Positions 1-64,000 of a stretch of 64,000 nt of DNA are shown piece after piece. A program made the translations under genes and the position numbers. The stretch is from Amorphochlora amoebiformis (Eukaryota; Cercozoa; Chlorarachniophyceae): assembly GCA_054601695.1 (NCBI GenBank), contig BAAHQB010000141.1, forward strand, positions 372,001 to 436,000, read 5' to 3'. Every line of letters begins with the position of its first letter. Position 1 is the stretch's first letter. Below the pieces are notes generated by a model. The model was not told where the DNA came from. It did no database searches and worked only from the letters and a program-made list of their open reading frames with translations.

Positions 1-39
<39 letters not shown>

Positions 40-47
40 TATCATAT
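1..47. repeat. (TA)n microsatellite at window edge
   Basis: Almost pure alternating TA up to the stop codon of the acetyltransferase gene on the minus strand. The window begins inside this array, so its length is unknown. Confidence 0.9.
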
Positions 48-7191
<7,144 letters not shown>

Positions 7192-7745
7192 TTACACTGG
7201 GAGTACTGGATTCATGGTACGGTACCCTGGCGCGTGGGACTCGTGCATGAGTATCATGGTCACCTCTCCACCCTTCGCATCATCAAACCTTATTGCCCAT
7301 TCGCTGTCCTTATCGTCAGAAGTTCTGCGAAAAAGACAGTGAGGGAAATACAATGAAAAAGCCAAACGAAACAAGAGAAGTCACGTCGCCATGCTCGCGT
7401 GAGTACTCACAAAGAAGTCCACCCCATCCGCTTCTTCGAGATTGAATTTATGGGGATAAAAGGATCTCACATTCCAATCCGGTCGAGGTCAGACAAATCC
7501 GACTCCTTTCCTTGAGAAATAGCACTTCCCTGACCTTCCCTCAAAGGATCGGCATTTAGAATGTCCTCATATTTCACATAATTCTTCCAATCCCGCGGAG
7601 ATTTCGACCATTCCTGGCGGAAGGAGGGAAGATTTCTGCCGATTCGAAGCGGAATCCTTCGGATATGAGCAATAGACGGGCTGCCGACGGCCAGTGCCGC
7701 CCCTGAGAGTAGCAGGAAAGCTGCCATTAAGTTTGGGTTCCGCAC
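7192..7745 (-). CDS. Small secreted or organelle-targeted protein, two exons, unknown function
   Basis: Exon 1 is 7745-7471 and exon 2 is 7324-7192, joined by a GTGAGA donor and a TTTTTCGCAG acceptor in phase 2, giving about 135 residues. The start is the first Met of an open stretch; MRNPNLMAAFLLLSGAALAV looks like a signal peptide, with cleavage probably near residues 21-26. The mature part is polar, with an Arg-rich patch (RRIPLRIGRN), a Trp/Tyr segment (SPRDWKNYVKYEDI) and no cysteine pairs. I recognise no family. It is divergent from the dihydrouridine synthase gene, with 219 bp between start codons, so a shared promoter is likely. Base composition is ordinary coding, unlike the TA surroundings. 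A lumenal or mitochondrial role is possible but not shown. Confidence 0.6.
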
Positions 7746-7964
7746 CCTCTAATACTTGACTTCGGCATCCAGAATTAAGGGACCTTTCTGGGTTCCGGAG
7801 AACCCGGCAGGCTGCACCGGAACTTTATTCTCCATAGGACGGAGACGCTTTGGTATCCCAAAACCCCCCCTTTTCTTCTTCATAATTGATAGGCGCACTG
7901 TGCTTACAGTGTGTTGGTGCAGATCCATAGGCATGTTGCAAAATTTCTGAAAAAAAGACCAAAA
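7746..7964. promoter_or_regulatory. Short divergent intergenic region (putative bidirectional promoter)
   Basis: It separates two divergently oriented start codons and, unlike most spacers here, has no TA array. It contains C-rich runs (aaaacccccccctt-like near 7860). No specific factor site is recognised; the promoter call rests on position only. Confidence 0.4.
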
Positions 7965-22296
<14,332 letters not shown>

Positions 22297-22861
22297 TCCA
22301 ACCCGCATCTAGCTCTAAATCTCCGAGCGTTTTGCATGGGTATAAGCTACAGCCGTGTGTGTAGTCGGCAAGATATTGTTCCCAAACTCATTTTATCATT
22401 TTCCTCCGCAACCCTAACCATCATATTTACGTTAACTTCCCATTCTTCTTTAACCTCAACCTTAACCCCTTCCTAATCGCGTAATCTTAAGACAAACCAA
22501 TTGGCTGAGTTGATGCTGATGCTAAAGCACAAATTGATAGTGTGATATGAAGGCATACATGTATATATACATGTATAGAAAGTATGAATGTTTATATTCA
22601 TATACTCTGCAATATATCACATAAATGTATGTACACACACATATATATATATATTAATATTATATATGTATATATTTATATATTGTGCACATTAGGGTCA
22701 GAGAAGAAGGAATTTTGACGTTGCGAAAGTATGAGAAAATCTGTACATATTTTATACATGTGATAGTATAAAGAATGTTTGTACTTAGTGCACACATTTA
22801 CCGTATATATTGGACATGGGTTACTGCTATACGTGTATATACATATATAGATTTACAGCTA

Positions 22862-22905
<44 letters not shown>

Positions 22906-22930
22906 CACATGGGTATATTTGCACACACAT

Positions 22931-22982
<52 letters not shown>

Positions 22983-23110
22983 GTGTGTGTGTGTGTATCT
23001 ACATATATATATGTATATATGTATATATATATGTATATTGGGTATGAGTTACTGTTACACGCATGTATATATATATATATATATATAGCTATAGCTAAAT
23101 ATATATATTT

Positions 23111-23191
<81 letters not shown>

Positions 23192-23211
23192 ACATGTATA
23201 TTTGCACACAC

Positions 23212-23254
<43 letters not shown>

Positions 23255-23384
23255 GTATATGTATATGATACATGTATATTATAAATATATATATATATAT
23301 ATTTATGAATATTTTTATATATATATATATATACGTATAGATATAAACTTTCATATGTATATGTTACACACACACACGCACATA

Positions 23385-23417
<33 letters not shown>

Positions 23418-23555
23418 ACATGTAATATATTCATGTATTATTATAATAATACAAATATCATATATGCACGCACACACATCAAATATATTTACATAAATAT
23501 ATACATATATATATATATATATATAAGCATATACATATATATATATATATACATC

Positions 23556-23604
<49 letters not shown>

Positions 23605-23684
23605 GTAAATATATATATGCATAAATTAGGTCTTATATGTTGTATGTAAATTATATATGTGTGTGAATATGTAACATACTTACA

Positions 23685-23736
<52 letters not shown>

Positions 23737-23844
23737 GAATATATACATAGGAATATATTCATGTGTGCCTGCATACATTTGTCATTTTCAAAATTACAAA
23801 TGTTGTTTGTGTACACATATGTAATATATGTATATGTATATATG

Positions 23845-23880
<36 letters not shown>

Positions 23881-23969
23881 TCATGATATATATATATATA
23901 TATATGTTACATGTGTTAATAATGTACACAAATTTCTACGTATATATATATATATATATATATTATAGT

Positions 23970-24008
<39 letters not shown>

Positions 24009-24168
24009 ATATATTCATATATATAATTATATATGTATGTATAAGTACGTTTAGAGTTTTTGCAACCTACACATTTCTTTAAACTAGATTTGAAAATTAT
24101 ATCTTTATGTATGTAAAAATGTAGGTATAAAAAAAGTCTAAACTTATATTTTACTTGTACACATTTAG

Positions 24169-24273
24169 GTTGTAGAAGAGGCATTAAAGGTTCTTCCCAA
24201 AGAGGCACTTGAAGTTACAGCAGAAGGAAAGCGCCCACAGTTCGATTCCTCCCAAATGAGTTCTCTACCATAG
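24169..24273 (+). CDS. Possible alternative last exon of the dihydrouridine synthase gene
   Basis: This is an open exon after the acceptor acatttag, ending in TAG. It fits phase 0 if exon 16 is cut at 22260 before GTTCTT; the protein then ends in a Lys/Glu-rich tail beginning VVEEALKVLPKEALEV (444 residues) in place of the short read-through end LSNLDATLNL. The donor is weak, so this may be an alternative isoform or a chance open stretch. Confidence 0.45.
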   Translation, partial: VVEEALKVLPKEALEVTAEGKRPQFDSSQMSSLP

Positions 24274-24274
24274 T

Positions 24275-24690
24275 CTAGAGTATTGGATCCGTTCACTGCA
24301 CGTATGGGTAGATCCACTAGATCCAGTGCACTTCTTGTCCAAAGTGAAACAGCGCGTCACAGTAACTAGGCAATCTTTAGGCTGTATACGTGGTGCATGC
24401 ATGTGACGTTAATCTAGTTAATATAGCTATGACCGGTCTATCAGTTAGTATAATCTACATAGCATCGAGCTCAATATATTATGTTTAATTCATTAACTTA
24501 AAATGACTAATATGAATTCTAGATCTTATGTCGCATACGTAATTGCTAGTATATCAATATTGGTCGATCGATCCAAGATGATATACTGTATATTAATGTA
24601 TAAGTTAGATGATCACTATGATATACGTATAGACCGTTATATTATATATATATATATATATTATATATATATCGTACTAGATTGCGTCAC
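24275..24690. repeat. CTAG/GATC-rich non-coding block
   Basis: At least seven CTAG tetramers and several GATC in about 400 bp of otherwise unstructured sequence, directly after the alternative last exon. Compare 33331-33720. Confidence 0.6.
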
Positions 24691-24826
24691 TTAGTATTAT
24701 GCTGTAATGATACTGAGACGTGATGTATATAAAATTTTATATTAATTATATTATATTTACATATATATATATAAATATATATATTTATATATGTATGTAT
24801 GTATATATAATATATATATGTATGTG

Positions 24827-24873
<47 letters not shown>

Positions 24874-25375
24874 CATATTATCAAACCTAATTATCTCTTA
24901 AGTGTACAGCGTAGTATATATACATATACATATATATCTAGTATATATATATATATATATATATACTACTTAAAGTCTTTACACTCGTATTAATGTACAA
25001 AATGAGACTTAAATAATTAAAAATTCAGCTCAAGTGCCATATCAAAATGATGCAATATGTGTCCGAGCCTCACATATTTTCCAGTAAACACTGCATCCTT
25101 TTCCCCTCCCCTCCATAAAATAAAAGAGCTTCTTCCCCCTCTCAAAAACACACCCCCTTTATATCCCACAATGCTCCCTCCCAAGTCTATATTCTTGATC
25201 TGTACATTTAGGTATCAATTGATCTCCCGTATCAGATCCCCCTGAACCAATGCCCCAAACCAACCATTTCTGCCATGCTTGCCGACTTTTAAAATTCCAC
25301 CATTCCCGGCAGTGCCGGCTATCCCTTAGTTCCTGGAGACTCAATGGAGACTTGTTGAGAGTATCGTTTCCGGTA

Positions 25376-26049
25376 ATGCCGGCAGTACCGAACACCAGTT
25401 TACGCATTGAACTTTTGGCGGGAAATCATTGGGAAGCATCTCCCGGCGGAAGGGTTTCGGTGGATGTCTTCATCCACGTCAGGATGACACACGAGGACCC
25501 GAAAGAGATTGAAGGTGAGGGGGATCAGAAAAGGATTTCGGGGGGTGGAAGAAGGAAGAGTAATTTGTTACCAAAAAACACAACTTTTGAGTGTATCAGT
25601 CGGACTACTCTTATTTTTATGCCCAAGGATACGTTGATCTTGCTCTCCCTCGCGACACTAGGATTGACATCTGAGAGGCAAGTCTTACTTCTCGATTTGA
25701 GAATCCATGTGTGATCTGACAGTCAAACACTAATAACAATCCTTTTTAAAGCTGTACCTCAACTCTAATCCAGGATCTGAACCAAAACCAAAACGCTGAC
25801 CTCACCCACCAGTTACCCTACTAACCTTGAGATTATCCTAAGGTACGAGCGAAATGCTCTAGTGCTTGTCCCAAAGGGGTCGAAATCCACCAATTTTTGC
25901 GATTTAAGTAAGCTTTTTAGCTCAATTAAATCAAAAATCTAACCAAAGTTTATCATAAACAGCAGTTTGAGGAGATCGTATGAATAAGTTATTCCGTACT
26001 TTCCATGATGTACACACACACACACACATTCAAATATATAATATTGGAT

Positions 26050-26091
<42 letters not shown>

Positions 26092-26385
26092 GTAGATTCT
26101 ACACATGTACACACATATGTATGCATACACACACACACATATATATATATATATATGTATATATATCTACTTATGTACATATATATACATGTATATATGT
26201 ATATAAATGTACATACACACACACACATATATATATTATATATATATATATATTATATATATATATATATATATATTTAGAAATACAAATATATAAATAT
26301 TTTTTAATATTCTCAAATATTGCATTATATAAATGTATTATATCTGTTGTAAACAAGAAGATAATGTGCATAATATTAACAGCTG

Positions 26386-26427
<42 letters not shown>

Positions 26428-26436
26428 ATATAAATA

Positions 26437-26489
<53 letters not shown>

Positions 26490-26547
26490 GCATATGCATA
26501 TATGTATAATACATATATATGTATTATACATATATATATATATATGT

Positions 26548-26611
<64 letters not shown>

Positions 26612-26847
26612 CGTATATACATACACATATACATATGCATATGTATATATGTTTTTTTTACATATATATATATATATATATAGATATATATATATATGCA
26701 TATATGTGTGTGTGTGTAAATATATATTTAGATAAAGATGCATACATGCATATGAATGTGAATTTTTGTATGTTTTTGTACGACATATATATATATATAT
26801 ATTCATTTATATTCATTTTTATACTTACATATATAATTTAAAGTTAC

Positions 26848-26899
<52 letters not shown>

Positions 26900-26908
26900 T
26901 TATATATG

Positions 26909-26940
<32 letters not shown>

Positions 26941-27112
26941 ATATATACATATATACTCATACCTGTATGTATGCGTATTTGTTTTTACAGTATCTAATTT
27001 TTATGTGTGCTTAGCCTCGACAGACCCAAACTATCGTTTTCCCGCGCAAACGTCCCGTTGTCCATGCAAGTGTATCGCTGGCATTTGTAAACTGACTCCA
27101 CCTCGGCTCTAA
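25376..27112 (+). CDS. Candidate two-exon small protein, unknown function
   Basis: Exon 1 is 25376-25514 (starts [16 protein letters not shown], donor gaag/GTGAGG) and exon 2 is 27015-27112 (acceptor tgcttag, stop TAA). Phases fit (1 then 2), giving about 78 residues. The C-terminal half has a short Cys cluster ([14 protein letters not shown]). The 1.5-kb intron is TA/CA-rich. I know no family with this pattern. Evidence is limited to base composition, splice-site quality and phase. Further exons upstream or within the intron cannot be excluded, and exon 1 may be longer at its 5' side because the frame stays open from 25250. Confidence 0.3.
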
Positions 27113-27425
27113 CAAGGTTGGAGCTATTTCTTTAAACCCAGCATTTTCAATTTGTAGATGGATCAATAGCATACAACCAACATTTTTGCTCTCAACTTAG
27201 CAACTTTAGAGTCTCAAGGAGGTCCAGTCTTAGACCGTCACTTCTTGCCTAATATCTATATTTTGGTATATCTGCCCAACTGTTGAATTCGACCTTTAAT
27301 ACTCTGTTTTACTCTCTCGGAGAGAGTTTAGGACGCTTTCATATCTTTTCAGCCTCGTTAGTATTCGACTTCGTCAGTGTAAGCCGATCAGTACTCGAAA
27401 CAACCTTACCTGGAGGGGCGAGACC

Positions 27426-33240
<5,815 letters not shown>

Positions 33241-33330
33241 CTTAGTGGACTTACAAAATAGAAAAATAAGAGGATTTACTTCTGCACGCTGTAGGTGAAT
33301 TATGAATCGGTTTCGCACGTCCGATCCATT

Positions 33331-33720
33331 TACTAGATTTGCGCCCGTCTGACTTCTAGAACTTAAATTAATTACTAGCTACTCTATATAAATCACTGCG
33401 TCATGACTATCCGATCTAGTAGATAGATGATCGCTAATCATGACATTTAATTGTCACTGAACCTTTACTAGGTCTAGTAGGTTAGTATTGTAGCTAATGA
33501 GATATTATACCAGTACTAGTAATAGTCTAGATCTCTAGGCTCTGGATCATCTAGATCATACCGGGTACTGACTTGTAACAAATTACTATTGTTGTACTAT
33601 CTCTAGTATCTATTGACTAGTTATTACTAGTAATATTTATCCCTACTAGAGATCATGTCTAGATGATATCTGGATATATTCTAGATATTGCTAGATTGAG
33701 TAGGTATACTAGTTTGAGAA
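33331..33720. repeat. CTAG-rich non-coding block between convergent genes
   Basis: At least fifteen CTAG tetramers, many as ctagta, ctagat or actagt, in under 400 bp. It lies between the end of the beta-trefoil gene and the end of the convergent G-alpha gene (spacer 33241-33889). No coding potential seen. Confidence 0.75.
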
Positions 33721-33889
33721 ATTCATTCAACAACCACAACGGAGGCCTTTTGAGTCTAATATAGTAAGTTTACTAAGTTCCAATGAATCGCATGGCGCTT
33801 GAATTAAGTGCTACAGAGTTCTCTTTCTGCAAGTAACCTAGCTAAGGTTGAAATCGCAAGTAAAGACGGATCATACCGCTGAAGACTCT

Positions 33890-35151
33890 TCAACTGATGA
33901 TGCAGCCATCTTTCTTGTTAGCTTTTTTTTGTTCTAAGATATAGTTCTTAATCTCAGCTTTAATCCTTGGCCTATTCTTCGCGATGAGATCTTTCTCGAT
34001 GTCTCGGAAGGCTGTCTTAACATCAAAACGCGAGACCCCAGTAATATCAAAGATGGTGACGTCCCTAGATGTAGGGCACTTGGCCTTAAATTTTTGCTTG
34101 ATGAAATTGAGCGCCTCGTCGCTCTTTGAACCCCCCTTGAAATCAGGGAAAGTCTTGCTGAGGGGGTTCTTCTTGATCATAACCTCGAAGATGTCCTTCT
34201 TATTCAAGAGGAGATAGATGGGCACGTTCTTGAATACATCCACCCCATGTATGACGTTCTTCTTCTGCACCGACCTCTTGGACTCGTCTTTCCACCCAGT
34301 TATTTGCCCGAACACCTCCAACGCTTCAGCCATGCGATTTCGATCTTTATCCTCGAAGAGAACCTGGTCGTACCCAGCAAGATTCACCAAGAAGATTATC
34401 GCCTTTACATCGCTGAACATTCTTATCCATTTTTTACGCTCATTACGCTGGCCCCCTACATCTACCACCTCGTACGTTATCTGCGCAGGCTCATCATCCA
34501 TTCTTGCTCCAGGGAACTTTACCTTCAGCTTAGTCTCAAGATTCTTCCCGGTCGTTCTGATTCGACAAAAGATCATGTCCTTCTCGTCGGGCTTGAACCC
34601 TGGTGCAGCAAATCTGTGAACATTCTCCACATAGTACCCAACTGCATCTAAGATCCAATATTCGCTCCGGCGTGCGAAGGTATTCTGGATAGCCTCGCAG
34701 TGAAATAGCGCGAGAATCGCTTTTGCCTGATCTGGAGTGATGAGTTCGTCGTTGTATTGGAGATCCTCGTCCTGTAGCCAGGCAGCTGTCTTTTTCATAT
34801 CCTCTTCTTTTATTTCATAGCCCATAAGCTCTGCGTTGTCGCAAAGCACCTTCATACACTCGAGAGTGTTTTGGTGCAGGGCTTTCATGCACTCTTCAAC
34901 TTCAGCAGGGGTGGGTTTGACGTCATAAATAGACTTGAGTTGCTTCAAAACCGTCGATTTTCCGGATTCCCCAGGCCCTAAGAGGAGAAGTTTGAAGGTG
35001 TAGAGCGACTCCAGGCGATGAGCCGGCATTTTTAGTGCAGCAGGATCATGTTCCTCAGATGCACAGGCCCCCTGATGAAAATATATTAAAACTGTGTCAA
35101 ATCTGATATCAATGTAAAGGAAAAGGAAGACAGGCGGGGTGGACACACCAT
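33890..35151 (-). CDS. GPA1: Heterotrimeric G-protein alpha subunit with a C-terminal CaaX-like end
   Basis: Exon 1 contributes only the start ATG (35151-35149, donor GTGTGT); exon 2 is 35071-33890. The product has 394 residues, longer than the usual 350 or so. N-terminus MGACASEEH matches the Met-Gly...Cys signal for myristate and palmitate. Guanine-nucleotide motifs: P-loop GPGESGKST (33-41), switch I RIRTTGKN (171-178, keeping the catalytic Arg), switch II DVGGQRNERKKW (205-216, Gln209 present) and NKKD (291-294). The usual TCAT loop is changed to ITGVSRF (344-350). A Lys-rich tail runs past the normal receptor-contact helix and ends KKANKKDGCIIS, resembling a CaaX prenylation box after a basic stretch. 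The protein should cycle GTP/GDP on the inner plasma membrane with beta-gamma and a receptor or other exchange factor. It is divergent from the CDP-DAG synthase gene, with 252 bp between starts. Confidence 0.97.
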
Positions 35152-35403
35152 GGTCCCTCGAAGCCGAAACGGGTTGTACAGATAAGAAAATCTCTTATGT
35201 GAGAATACAGTGAGATATGTAGATATGCTATTCCTCGAGTGACGTTTCCCCCCAGCATTGTGACATTCCCGTTGGACTCCGTGACGTTTCACAATTTCGA
35301 AACTGTGGGCAACGGAACCCACAGAGCGTGATATAACGATAAGTCACACAAATCACTCTGCTGTGACGTGACATACCAGCCCGTCACCTCGTGAAAAATT
35401 GAC
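35152..35403. promoter_or_regulatory. Divergent intergenic region between G-alpha and CDP-DAG synthase
   Basis: 252 bp, with no TA array, containing several GTGACG/CGTCAC strings (near 35240, 35280 and 35364). These resemble CREB/ATF-type half sites, but the match is short and may be chance. The bidirectional promoter role is inferred from gene orientation. Confidence 0.4.
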
Positions 35404-58273
<22,870 letters not shown>

Positions 58274-58353
58274 CTCGCCTACATTAAACTTAGACTTAGG
58301 TTTAGGGTTATACTTATTAGGTTCAGGCTACCTAGATTAAGGTTAGGTAAATA

Positions 58354-58401
<48 letters not shown>

Positions 58402-58558
58402 TATGTGTGTGTGTGAGTATGTGTGTGTGTGTACTTGTGTGTGTTTACAACATATCATAAAATGTATATCTTAACGTATATGTATGGTATATACATATGA
58501 TATTAACATATAATACACATATATATATATATATATTTATATACATATGTATATATAA
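58274..58558. other. Spacer between two head-to-tail minus-strand genes
   Basis: Separates the SET start codon from the stop of the upstream gene. Contains a telomere-like fragment (tagacttaggtttagggtta), TA and TG repeats. It should include the SET promoter; no specific site recognised. Confidence 0.5.

Positions 58559-64000
<5,442 letters not shown>

Larger units (their letters stand above)
22297..25375. other. Spacer after the dihydrouridine synthase gene
   Basis: Holds degenerate CCCTAA-like and CTTAACC strings near 22400-22480, TA arrays (22640-24060), an alternative terminal exon (24169-24273), a CTAG-rich block (24275-24690) and more TA. Apart from the alternative exon, no coding sequence was recognised. 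Confidence 0.6.

Noticed and set aside
35240-35370. CREB/ATF-like sites (TGACG/CGTCA) as functional promoter elements
   Set aside because: Four short matches in 250 bp without further evidence; kept only as a remark.

Overview
This is nuclear DNA of an intron-rich eukaryote, most likely a unicellular protist or alga. The evidence is multi-exon genes with GT..AG introns, TTAGGG-type telomeric repeats, a Ty1/copia retrotransposon and a heterotrimeric G-protein alpha subunit. I cannot place it more precisely. The dominant feature is (TA)n: most introns and many spacers are long, nearly pure TA arrays with CA/TG edges. Short, ordinary coding exons of 15-150 bp sit inside them. I rebuilt the genes by splicing in phase and checking the joined proteins against known families. 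Exon joins are my inference; family motifs are read directly.

Layout. 48-5346 (-): a RimJ/RimL-type GNAT acetyltransferase whose last three exons are tandemly duplicated; its N-terminus is not found. 7192-7745 (-): a small two-exon secreted protein, divergent from 7965-22296 (+), a 16-exon DusA-type tRNA-dihydrouridine synthase. Introns of the latter hold a solo LTR and a large interstitial telomeric array. 25376-27112 (+): a weak two-exon candidate. 27426-33240 (+): a seven-exon secreted protein of about 1,170 residues, with beta-trefoil/MIR-like repeats and a Ser/Thr/Pro-rich mucin-like tail. 33890-35151 (-): a G-alpha subunit with N-terminal Met-Gly-Ala-Cys and an unusual C-terminal Cys-Ile-Ile-Ser. 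It is divergent from 35404-38835 (+), a CDP-diacylglycerol synthase. 40471-58273 (-): a SET-domain protein lysine methyltransferase (Rubisco-LSMT/SETD3 type) of at least 23 exons. One intron contains a 2.7-kb copia element with identical LTRs but no integrase core or reverse transcriptase, and another solo LTR. 58559-63736 (-): the 3' part of an unrecognised gene.

The genes look like housekeeping and signalling functions (tRNA modification, phospholipid CDP-DAG supply, G-protein signalling, protein acetylation and methylation), not a cluster for one pathway. Two pairs are divergent and may share short promoter regions (7746-7964 and 35152-35403). No rRNA, tRNA or CRISPR array was seen.
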